Of a stretch of 64,000 nt of DNA, positions 56,712 to 64,000 are shown in pieces. The notes under the pieces were generated by a model. It saw only the letters and a program-made list of their open reading frames with translations. It was not told where the DNA came from and did no database searches. This DNA is from Bacillus atrophaeus (lineage in GTDB: Bacteria; Bacillota; Bacilli; Bacillales; Bacillaceae): positions 124,001 to 188,000 of the forward strand of contig NZ_LSBB01000003.1 in the NCBI RefSeq assembly GCF_001584335.1. Reading direction: 5' to 3'. A program made the translations under genes and the position numbers. How positions within the stretch are numbered: the stretch's first letter is position 1; every line of letters starts with the position of its first letter.

Positions 56712-57131
56712 ATGTCAAAGAAAACAATTTACTTTTTATGCACCGGGAACTCGTGCCGCAGCCAAATGGCTGAAGGGTGGGCTAAAAAACATCTTGGAGT
56801 TAAGTGGAACGTGTATAGCGCAGGAATCGAGGCTCATGGATTAAATCCGAATGCTGTCAAAGCGATGAAAGAAGTAGGCATTGATATCTCGGATCAAACC
56901 TCAGATATTATTGATCCTGATATTTTAAACAACGCTGATTTAGTTGTGACGCTTTGCGGTGATGCAGCCGATAAATGCCCGATGACGCCTCCTCATGTAA
57001 AACGTGAGCATTGGGGGTTTGATGATCCGGCAAAAGCACAAGGCACAGAGGAAGAGAAATGGGCGTTTTTCCAAAGAGTTCGTGATGAAATTGGAGACCG
57101 ATTAAAACAGTTTGCTGAAACTGGGGAATAA
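56712..57131 (+). CDS. arsC: ArsC, thioredoxin-coupled arsenate reductase
   Basis: A 139-aa low-molecular-weight-phosphatase-fold enzyme: catalytic loop [20 protein letters not shown] (Cys near residue 9), then the Cys pair [14 protein letters not shown]. It reduces arsenate to arsenite for ArsB. ATG 56712 has AAAAGGAG at a good distance; ATG 56706 is too close. Confidence 0.92.
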   Translation: MSKKTIYFLCTGNSCRSQMAEGWAKKHLGVKWNVYSAGIEAHGLNPNAVKAMKEVGIDISDQTSDIIDPDILNNADLVVTLCGDAADKCPMTPPHVKREHWGFDDPAKAQGTEEEKWAFFQRVRDEIGDRLKQFAETGE

Positions 57132-57143
57132 AAAAACAAAATG

Positions 57144-57167
57144 AGCTGAGAAAGACTCAGCTTTTCC
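57144..57167 (+). terminator. Terminator of the ars operon
   Basis: AGCTGAG/CTCAGCT stem and TTTT. Confidence 0.85.
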
Positions 57168-57598
57168 TTCAGTTTATATATAAGTGTGCTGCGGACCACT
57201 TCTTAAAAAGAAACATACCAAACAATGTTGGTATGTTTTTTTATTTCAATTCCCATAACGTTGAACCAGTGACATGTTTTTATCTGTGGCTCGCTGTTCA
57301 TTATCCTAGTGACATTATTGACGGAGCACTTATTGGGCTGATAGTTATTAAAACTCCGGAAATAAAACTCTTTCACTGGATGATACATTAGACAAAAAGT
57401 TTTACCTTCAAAAAGAAAATGGAGTATAACATGCAATCAAAAATGGTATTTGTTTATTTCAACATAGTGCTCCAACACTTGGCTCAAATCCCCTTTTTTA
57501 AAAAAGTTATTCTTATTTTCATTTCATTTTTCTAGTTTAATCTTTTGTTTTGGAAGGAAAATAAGTAACAGGTAAATAAAAGGAGGAATAATCTCTAT
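57168..57598. other. Intergenic with shared-type hairpin and yyaL scar
   Basis: Hairpin AAACATACCA/TGGTATGTTT with T run at 57211-57243, then a yyaL-like scar at 57250-57285. The rest is A/T-rich; the promoter of the lipoprotein gene must be in it. Confidence 0.5.
57250..57285 (-). pseudogene. yyaL-like scar
   Basis: Minus strand reads KTCHWFNVMGIEI, against STCHWCHVMAHES of YyaL. Confidence 0.45.
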
Positions 57599-58240
57599 AT
57601 GAAAAATAAGACAAAAAGTTTCTGTATCGCTTTAATAGGCTTATTTATGGTTGGAAATTTGATTGGCTGTACTAATCAACAAGGTTCACAAGAAAATACA
57701 ACTGAAAATCACAAAAGTACTCATCAAAACACATCGAATTTAAAAAAGTATTCTAAAGATCCCGACAAAAATAGTGATGATGAAGACTTTGACTTAATAG
57801 GAACATTGGGTACTGAAACCAGCGATCAGTTAACTCTGGTTATTGATCAAAAGAAGGTCAAAGTCCCAAAAAGCAGTTCATTTAAAAAAGAGAAGATAGG
57901 GAATGAAAATGTTAAAGGGAAACTAGTTAAGGTCGAAATTGATTCAAAAAGACAAGAAGCTGAAACGTTAGAATTAACACCTCAGGCGAAGGCTGATTCT
58001 AATGGAGTGTATGAGAAAGATGATGATGGCGATTTTAAATTGATTGGAAAATTGATTGAAGAAACTGACACTAATGTGACAGTCCAAGTATCTAAAGGGA
58101 AAAAAACATATAAAAAAGCTGCTGATTATAAGAAAGATACAGAGGGTATCTCCGGAGACATTCAAGGCAAAATAGTACGGCTAGAAGTGAAGGAGAATAA
58201 TGAAGTAGAAAGTTTAGACATTGATCCTGAAGATCAATGA
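57599..58240 (+). CDS. Secreted lipoprotein with two repeated domains
   Basis: A 213-aa protein: lipobox after IALIGLFMVGNLIGC, a Ser/Thr/Asn/Lys linker, then two related segments (DEDFDLIGTLGTETSDQLTL, residues about 60-120, and DDGDFKLIGKLIEETDTNVT, about 137-205). Each ends in a GKxVxxEV strand and a leucine-aspartate tail. Family not recognised. AAAGGAGG precedes ATG 57599. Confidence 0.75.
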   Translation: MKNKTKSFCIALIGLFMVGNLIGCTNQQGSQENTTENHKSTHQNTSNLKKYSKDPDKNSDDEDFDLIGTLGTETSDQLTLVIDQKKVKVPKSSSFKKEKIGNENVKGKLVKVEIDSKRQEAETLELTPQAKADSNGVYEKDDDGDFKLIGKLIEETDTNVTVQVSKGKKTYKKAADYKKDTEGISGDIQGKIVRLEVKENNEVESLDIDPEDQ

Positions 58241-58250
58241 GATAACTAAG

Positions 58251-58278
58251 GGAGTGGCTAAATGGTTACTCCTTTTTT
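58251..58278 (+). terminator. Terminator after the lipoprotein gene
   Basis: GGAGT-GGC/GGT-ACTCC hairpin and T6. Confidence 0.7.
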
Positions 58279-58587
58279 GTACTGGGAAAGACTTTTGTTA
58301 GTCTGTTAACAAGATTTTCCTTGCCTATCATAGCCAATATGGTTTATGTCGTCTGTTTTTTACAACGACAAGATTGGTATTAAAAACTCCTCCTCAATTT
58401 AAATGTGACATAATTTTTTTCTATTAACTGCTTTGCGCGTATAGGATCCTGTTATGTTTTTTAATCCGCAACAGGCACATGATAAGACAGGCCTTGATTA
58501 TGTGATGCTATGATATTGAGCCGCAATTGCAGCTTCCGTAAGTCCAATTTCCCGTGTTGTCTGTAGCGCTGCTGTATCCAGAGTATA
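58279..58587. other. Intergenic, possible remnant
   Basis: On the minus strand of 58440-58580 there is protein-like text (LDTAALQTTREIGLTEAAIA) interrupted by stops. I could not assign it. Confidence 0.3.
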
Positions 58588-58616
58588 TAAAAAGGACTGC
58601 CAATAAAAAGCAGTCC
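58588..58616 (-). terminator. Terminator of the symporter operon
   Basis: GGACTGC/GCAGTCC stem; T run on the minus strand. Confidence 0.8.
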
Positions 58617-58674
58617 AACTGAGACCTTAAATAATGTATCGGTAATTATTCATTTAGTGAAACCAAAAAATACT

Positions 58675-60153
58675 TTATTTTGCCGAGCTTATTGTTTCAT
58701 CTGCGCCATGTTTGTATTTTCGAGTAACCATACTGACCATCACCATCACCATGCAGTTAATGACCAAAGCAATAATACCGGTATTTACATCTTTCAATGA
58801 TTGCGGGAAAGTGGGGAATACATCAGCAATCGTTGTGTGACTAACAGTAATATATGCTACTGTGGCCAGTCCGCAAATGATACCGGCACCTGCTCCGTAT
58901 TTCGTAATAAAATTATTCTTCATTAAACTAAAGAACAGTGACGGAGCTAGTTGTGTCATTAAGCTATAGCCCATCAGAATAATATTTGATAGAGTAGCTC
59001 CCCCATTCAGGGTAAAATAGACAGCTATAAGAGAGACGACAGGAACAAGAAGCTTAGCCAGTCTGCCGATTGTCTGATCAGTCGCGGAAGGTACGAACAC
59101 TTTATATATATTTTTCGATAATAAAGTTGCCGTATTCATGATGAGCAATGAACCAGGTACCAACGCTGTCAATAACCCAGCTCCTCCTATTACACCAATA
59201 ACCCAAGGATCAAAAGTGTCGATAGAGAGACGCAGTAAAGAAAGATCCACTTCTTCGCCTTCTAATCCCGGAACCTTCAGAATTGCTGCTGTTCCAACGA
59301 AAAATACAAATAATAACATAAGGGTATATAACGGACTAATAATAGCGTTCTTACGAAATACCTTTTCGTTTTGTGCTGTATATGTAGAACTGAACACTTG
59401 CGGCCACATATAGAAACCCAACACAAGCAGCAATACAGTGGAGATTAGCCAAGAAACACTAAGACCCTGGTCAGGGAACTTCAGAAATTCAGGGTTCGCT
59501 GTATGTACTGCTTCGAACATAGGTTGAAACCCGCCATAATAATGTATAGGCAGATAAATTCCCAGGAAGCCTATCACTCCGACCATCACAATATCTTTGA
59601 TTATAGCTATCCAAGCTGATCCATGGACTCCTGATATCATGACGTATACGGTTAGACTTATAGCACCCAGCCAAACAGCTGTATGCATCGGGATCGCCCC
59701 ATACGATGCTTGCGAAACGATGATTCCCATGCCTTTCAGTTGAACGACAATAACAGGTATCATTCCTATCACACCAACCAGTGCTACAAGCACACCTAAA
59801 AACGGACTTCTATACTTACTCACAAAGAAATCCGATTGCGACAGTAAGTTATTCTCTTTTGCATACTTCCATATGACAGGCAATAGCCAATAGGATAAAA
59901 CATATGATAAGACAATATACATAAGAACGTATAAAGCCGGCGCTCCTTTGCCGTAAGCCCAGCCGCTGCCGCCAAGGAAAGAGAAGGTCGTATAGATTTC
60001 CCCAGCCATCAAAAGAAAGACCAAGATTGCACCGAATCCCCTGCCTCCGACTGTCCATTGTTCCAAGTCCATCTTTTTTCCTTTTGTGGATCGAATGCCT
60101 AAGAAAACTGCCAGAAGTAAAAATCCTATTATAATCAAAAGAGCAATATTCAT
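58675..60153 (-). CDS. Sodium:solute symporter (SSS family), YodF-like
   Basis: A 492-aa protein with about 13 membrane helices: DLEQWTVGGRGFGAILVFLL, GEIYTTFSFLGGSGWAYGKG and GGAGLLTALVPGSLLIMNTA are SSS signatures. The closest type I recall is YodF/PanF; the substrate (an organic acid, pantothenate or proline) is not visible. It overlaps the small upstream gene by 4 bases. Confidence 0.85.
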   Translation of the reverse strand: MNIALLIIIGFLLLAVFLGIRSTKGKKMDLEQWTVGGRGFGAILVFLLMAGEIYTTFSFLGGSGWAYGKGAPALYVLMYIVLSYVLSYWLLPVIWKYAKENNLLSQSDFFVSKYRSPFLGVLVALVGVIGMIPVIVVQLKGMGIIVSQASYGAIPMHTAVWLGAISLTVYVMISGVHGSAWIAIIKDIVMVGVIGFLGIYLPIHYYGGFQPMFEAVHTANPEFLKFPDQGLSVSWLISTVLLLVLGFYMWPQVFSSTYTAQNEKVFRKNAIISPLYTLMLLFVFFVGTAAILKVPGLEGEEVDLSLLRLSIDTFDPWVIGVIGGAGLLTALVPGSLLIMNTATLLSKNIYKVFVPSATDQTIGRLAKLLVPVVSLIAVYFTLNGGATLSNIILMGYSLMTQLAPSLFFSLMKNNFITKYGAGAGIICGLATVAYITVSHTTIADVFPTFPQSLKDVNTGIIALVINCMVMVMVSMVTRKYKHGADETISSAK

Positions 60154-60350
60154 TTTTTATCATCCTCTTTGTTTCGGGGATCCAATTTATACATGATACC
60201 TAGAATAACAGAGGTAAGAACTGTCCAAATAGCCACCCAAAACATAATAAACGGCATAGAAAACACAAAAGGCTCGACTCTGTTAACGAAAGGAAGAAAG
60301 CACAACATACCTATGAAAGGTAGTATGGAAAGAAGATAAACAACTTTCAT
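60150..60350 (-). CDS. DUF3311 small membrane protein, symporter partner
   Basis: A 66-aa protein with two membrane helices (VVYLLSILPFIGMLCFLPFV and FVFSMPFIMFWVAIWTVLTS) and a charged tail. DUF3311 proteins are often encoded before SSS symporters. ATGA overlap with the symporter. Confidence 0.8.
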   Translation of the reverse strand: MKVVYLLSILPFIGMLCFLPFVNRVEPFVFSMPFIMFWVAIWTVLTSVILGIMYKLDPRNKEDDKK

Positions 60351-60721
60351 TTTGAAATCACCATCCAAATATTAGTTGAAACCTTGCGATTAGTGAGTTG
60401 CTTCATGAAGACATCTTATGCTTTATTTCATCTTTATGCAAAATTGTTTACCATGTAGCGATGTTCACAATATGATTTATTGTAACACCTGGTTTGAATC
60501 TTAAGAGATAGAAACTTTTTCTGCATGAGATGATAGAAGTTAAAATTTCACAAAGAAAATATGTGTTGAACCCCTATTTCGGAACACTGTAGTCTGTGGC
60601 TAAAAATATTCCTGTTCACCTAACCGCTCATTAAAAAATGTAAAAAGTGAAAATTACTTTTGTACTAAAGCTTCAACAAAAAGGGATTATTATTAATTTT
60701 GGTAGTATCATGTTCACAATA
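60351..60721. other. Intergenic upstream of the symporter operon
   Basis: Promoter region; no gene seen. Confidence 0.4.
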
Positions 60722-60795
60722 CGTATTCCTTTATTGAGGGCCTATCTATCTTAAAATGAAACATACCAAACAATGTTGGTATGTTTTTGGTTGTA
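60722..60795 (+). repeat. Degenerate att copy 8 (type B arm), right edge of island
   Basis: CCTTTATTGAGGGCCTA (60728-60744) keeps the arm and first eleven bases of the tRNA part; the rest is replaced by a hairpin AAACATACCA/TGGTATGTTT (60760-60786). ydgG-ydgH follow, so this may be the outer border. Confidence 0.65.
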
Positions 60796-60932
60796 GGGTA
60801 TAATCATAAATTCTTTGTTTATATATCAATATAACTGATGACCTCTAAATGAGATTGTTCTTTTATTTTCTTTGCCTTTGTTTAGGTAAACCATTGTTTG
60901 ATTTTAGACATTCCTTGTTTGAAAATAACATG

Positions 60933-60998
60933 TTGACAGGACATAGTTTAGCGGGATAAACTAATTGACATCAATCATAAAGTTTATAGGGATAAACT
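60933..60998 (+). promoter_or_regulatory. Two palindromic operators before ydgG
   Basis: AGTTTAGCGGGATAAACT (60945-60962) and AGTTTATAGGGATAAACT (60981-60998), 36 bases apart. TTGACA boxes at 60933 and 60965 pair with -10-like text in the palindromes. Likely autoregulation by YdgG. Confidence 0.75.
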
Positions 60999-61020
60999 AT
61001 AATGCAGGGAGGGAATACGA

Positions 61021-61476
61021 TTGGATGAAAAAAAGCTATGTCAGGCAATAGAACTCTTTGCAGAAGTATTATTTGAAGGCACAGAGTTTGTGCATCGCGA
61101 AGTAAATCAGGATGTATTCGAACATATTTCAAGAGAACAGGCTGACCTGTTAATGATTTTAAAAATTAAAGGCCCATCCTCTCCGGGCAGTTTGGCTATA
61201 ATACAAAATGTCCATAAGAGTGCTATTTCTAACAGATTAAAGAAGCTGCTGGAAAAGGGATTGGTTGAATGGGATGACTGTCAAATCAAGAGTGATAAAC
61301 GCTCAAAGCTTATTAAAATCACGGAAAAGGGAGAAAAAATAAAGGAAGAATTAGACTCAGCTGTATTTAACGCTCTCGAAGAGCTTATCGACGATATAGA
61401 TGATGAGCATTTAGATTCCTTCATTGAAATATTCACCATCATAAAAAGAAAATTTAAAGGAGAACTTGCAGAATGA
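61021..61476 (+). CDS. ydgG: YdgG, MarR-family regulator
   Basis: A 151-aa protein: FEHISREQADLLMILKIKGP, then QNVHKSAISNRLKKLLEKGL and the wing IKSDKRSKLIKITEKG. TTG 61021 follows GGGAGGG. Overlaps ydgH by 4 bases; one operon. Located at the right border of the island. Confidence 0.85.
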   Translation: MDEKKLCQAIELFAEVLFEGTEFVHREVNQDVFEHISREQADLLMILKIKGPSSPGSLAIIQNVHKSAISNRLKKLLEKGLVEWDDCQIKSDKRSKLIKITEKGEKIKEELDSAVFNALEELIDDIDDEHLDSFIEIFTIIKRKFKGELAE

Positions 61477-64000
61477 GGTTCATAATCAAATTCAAATGGG
61501 CAATAGCTGCGGTCATCTTAGCGCTGACGGTCGTATTGAGTTTATTTTCTCCGAACTTAACGGAGCTGGCCAATCAAAAGGGGCAGTCACAGCTTCCTGC
61601 TGATTCGGTTTCGGAAAGAGCAAATGCCATTCTAAAACAAGCCGGAGAAAATAATAACTCGATAAGCGTTGTCTTTACATTAGACCATGCTTTAAAGAAA
61701 GATACAGAAGATCAGCTCCGTAAAATGATTGGTAAAATCAAAAAGATCGACGGTGTTGAAGAGGTAATGTCTCCTTTGACAGATGAAAAAGAAGTCAAAG
61801 ATCAATTGATTTCTAAAGATAAGAAAACAGTTCTTATTCCTGTAACCATTACGGGATCTGATAAAAAGGCGGAAAAAATCGCCGACGATATTTATAAAAT
61901 CGTTCCCGATGATTTGACGGCATACATTACGGGAGCTTCTCTAATCAATCAGGATTTCGGACACAGCTCAGAGGACGGGCTAAAGAAAACGGAAGTGATC
62001 ACAGTCTGTTTGATTATCGGTTTACTGCTGATTGTTTTCCGATCTATCGTGACACCTTTTATCCCTATTATTATTGTTGGTTTCACCTATTTAATCAGTC
62101 AATCCATATTGGGAATCTTAGTGTATAATGCTGATTTTCCTATTTCAACGTTCACCCAAACATTTTTAGTCGCAATACTGTTCGGTATTGGAACCGATTA
62201 CTGTATTCTTCTTCTCACCCGTTTCCGTGAAGAATTAGCAAACGGACATGACAAGAAAGAGGCTGCTCTTATCGCTTACCGTACAGGTGGGAAAACAATA
62301 TTTATCAGCGGTTTTGCGGTATTGATCGGGTTTTCTGCTTTAGGCTTTGCGAAATTTGCCATATTCCAATCGGCTGTGGGAGTCGCGGTTGGGGTTGGGA
62401 TATTAATGATCGTCCTATTTACCCTGCTGCCACTATTTATGGTGACACTAGGTGGGAAATTGTTCTGGCCGTCTAAGAAAGTTTTATCTCATAGTGACAA
62501 TAAATTGTGGACTTTTCTTGGCAAACATTCGGTTGCGCGTCCGTTCCTATTTATCGTTATTACAGTTATTATTACGCTGCCTTTCATTTTGACATATGAT
62601 GATCAGATTTCATTCGATTCGACTGCCGAAATAAGCAGCAATTACAAATCCATAAAAGGCCTGCAAACAATCAAAGATGGATTTGGTGAAGGAAAAGCGT
62701 TTCCTGTGAATGTGGTGATTAAAGGAGAAAAAGATGTAGCGACTGCTGAAACCATCCCATATCTCGGGAATATAAGTAAAGCGATCGAGAAAGTGGATCA
62801 TGTCGATTCTGTCATGACAATCACACAGCCAACCGGAGAGAAAATCAAAGATTTATATATTGATAATCAACTAGGCTCGGTATCAGACGGATTGGATAAG
62901 ACAGTCAAAGGACTAGGCGATGTCCAAAGCGGTTTAACAGATGTAGAAGAAGGACTAAACCAAATGGCCGGACAAACCGGAACGGCTGCAAATAGTGATT
63001 CTGGCGGTTCACTGGCGGACACAGCAGACGGGTTGGGGAAAATCAATAAACAGTTACAGCTTGTCAGCAAGCAGCTTTCTCAAACCGGCAATACCGCGCA
63101 GGCTGTACCTCAGCTTACAGCAATCAGCGGGCAGTTGGGGCAGATTCAAAGCGGGCTTGAACAAGCCGATCTACAGCTTTCAGGCCAGCAAAAGCAAGCA
63201 GGCTCTCTGACAGAAAGTCTGAATCAGCTTGCCATAGGTGTAAGGAGTGCAAATGACGGCCTTACTAAAATTTCGGACGGCATAACCGCATCTTCTGATA
63301 TGTTAGAGAAAATGAGTAAAAGCTCAACAATTCGTGATACGGGTATCTTCATTCCTGACAGTGTTATGAAAAATAAAGATTTTAAGACGTCAATTGATCG
63401 TTACTCCTTTGCAGACGGTAAAGGTGTGCAATTAAGTGTCGTCTTGGATTCAAACCCTTATTCAGAACAAGCAATCACTACAGTAAATAAGATCAAAAAA
63501 GCCGTAGCAAACGAAGTCGCCGGCACACCATTAGAGGATACGGACATTGTATATGGCGGGGTGTCCAGTACAAATGCGGATTTAAAAGATTTATCCACAA
63601 CAGACTTTTCAAGAACAATGGTCATTATGATTATTGGTTTGTTTGTAGTGTTAACCATTTTGTTCCGTTCAATGGTCATGCCGATTTATATGATGGCATC
63701 ACTATTGCTTACGTATTACACTTCGATATCGATTACGGAATTAATTTTTGTTAACTTCTTGGGCAATGATGGGGTCAGCTGGGCAGTTCCATTCTTTAGT
63801 TTCGTCATATTGATCGCTTTAGGTATAGATTATTCGATCTTTTTGCTCGATCGTTTTAAAGAAGAGGTACACCTTGGAATTCATCAAGGTGTAGTCAGAT
63901 CAATGAGCAAAATGGGATCTGTTATCATTACAGCGGCCATCATTTTGGCAGGCACATTCGCGGCGATGATGCCTTCAGGAGTAAATACGCTTATGCAAGT
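61473..64000 (+). CDS. ydgH: YdgH, MMPL/RND-family membrane exporter, 5' part
   Basis: At least 842 codons; the gene runs off the window. An N-terminal helix, an extracytoplasmic domain, a six-helix bundle with GIGTDYCILLLTRFREELA (the MMPL proton-relay type motif), a long coiled second outer domain rich in Gln/Gly/Ser (residues about 470-620) and a second bundle (LIALGIDYSIFLLDRFKEEV). MMPL proteins export lipids or drugs. The substrate is unknown. Controlled by YdgG. Confidence 0.88.
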   Translation, partial: MRFIIKFKWAIAAVILALTVVLSLFSPNLTELANQKGQSQLPADSVSERANAILKQAGENNNSISVVFTLDHALKKDTEDQLRKMIGKIKKIDGVEEVMSPLTDEKEVKDQLISKDKKTVLIPVTITGSDKKAEKIADDIYKIVPDDLTAYITGASLINQDFGHSSEDGLKKTEVITVCLIIGLLLIVFRSIVTPFIPIIIVGFTYLISQSILGILVYNADFPISTFTQTFLVAILFGIGTDYCILLLTRFREELANGHDKKEAALIAYRTGGKTIFISGFAVLIGFSALGFAKFAIFQSAVGVAVGVGILMIVLFTLLPLFMVTLGGKLFWPSKKVLSHSDNKLWTFLGKHSVARPFLFIVITVIITLPFILTYDDQISFDSTAEISSNYKSIKGLQTIKDGFGEGKAFPVNVVIKGEKDVATAETIPYLGNISKAIEKVDHVDSVMTITQPTGEKIKDLYIDNQLGSVSDGLDKTVKGLGDVQSGLTDVEEGLNQMAGQTGTAANSDSGGSLADTADGLGKINKQLQLVSKQLSQTGNTAQAVPQLTAISGQLGQIQSGLEQADLQLSGQQKQAGSLTESLNQLAIGVRSANDGLTKISDGITASSDMLEKMSKSSTIRDTGIFIPDSVMKNKDFKTSIDRYSFADGKGVQLSVVLDSNPYSEQAITTVNKIKKAVANEVAGTPLEDTDIVYGGVSSTNADLKDLSTTDFSRTMVIMIIGLFVVLTILFRSMVMPIYMMASLLLTYYTSISITELIFVNFLGNDGVSWAVPFFSFVILIALGIDYSIFLLDRFKEEVHLGIHQGVVRSMSKMGSVIITAAIILAGTFAAMMPSGVNTLMQ

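Overview
The window comes from the chromosome of a Bacillus of the B. subtilis species complex. The left part carries, in the order known from B. subtilis 168, ydbT, ydcA, acpS, ydcC, alr, ndoAI-ndoA, the rsbRA-S-T-U-V-W-sigB-rsbX stress operon, tex (ydcI), cmpA, ydcK and the trnS tRNA cluster. The right end carries ydgG-ydgH. Many proteins differ from the 168 versions as I remember them, so this is a relative rather than 168 itself.

Region by region: (1) 1-12.75 kb is ordinary core genome: cell wall and lipid housekeeping, the EndoA toxin-antitoxin pair and the complete sigma-B partner-switching module, with its internal sigma-B promoter before rsbV. (2) 12.87-13.53 kb is a seven-tRNA cluster (Asn, Ser, Glu, Gln, Lys, Leu, Leu) behind a consensus promoter. 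Its last gene is trnS-Leu2, the known integration site of ICEBs1. (3) 13.5-60.8 kb is a long accessory island. The 3' half of trnS-Leu2 plus its terminator recurs at least five more times (32.24, 34.71, 41.24, 44.04 and 49.78 kb; two of these are identical to the tRNA over 53 bases). Weaker remnants lie near 25.71, 54.36 and 60.73 kb. The copies are in the same orientation and cut the island into modules of about 2.5-12 kb, almost none with its own recombinase. (4) 61.0-64 kb returns to ydgG-ydgH.

Module contents: 13.5-25.7 kb holds an SOS-box-controlled split sigma factor (SigO/RsoA type) with a divergent amidase/YvrJ operon, a tRNA-Cys and a phospholipase-A2-like protein; then a collapsed ICEBs1-like element (truncated integrase, yddJ-like fragment, rapI, and phrI ending in DRVGA) carrying a two-gene SIR2 cassette; then an LXG toxin with a SUKH immunity gene. 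25.7-32.2 kb holds spore genes (gerPF-like, cotP, ydgA, ydgB), a cupin, a DUF421 protein and a duplicated DUF1259 protein. 32.3-34.7 kb holds D-serine dehydratase and its regulator. 34.8-41.2 kb holds des, cspC, ydeB and a GntR/exporter pair. 41.3-44.0 kb holds a YczE-like protein, MarR, paiA and paiB. 44.1-49.8 kb holds a broken Nudix gene, MocR/PhzF, blt and a broken bltR. 49.8-54.4 kb holds an EamA/MocR pair and a YitT protein. 54.4-60.7 kb holds an ars operon, a lipoprotein and a sodium/solute symporter.

The strongest leads are the tandem trnS-Leu2 attachment-site array with conserved arms, the LexA-box-controlled two-subunit sigma factor with a lysis-like operon, the SIR2 pair in what looks like the defence-cargo slot of an ICEBs1 derivative, and repeated scars of a yyaL-like gene that break at or just after the CHWC motif. 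Many genes in the island are regulator/exporter pairs, several with clear operator-like repeats. All function calls come from reading translations and motifs by eye; no database search was run.
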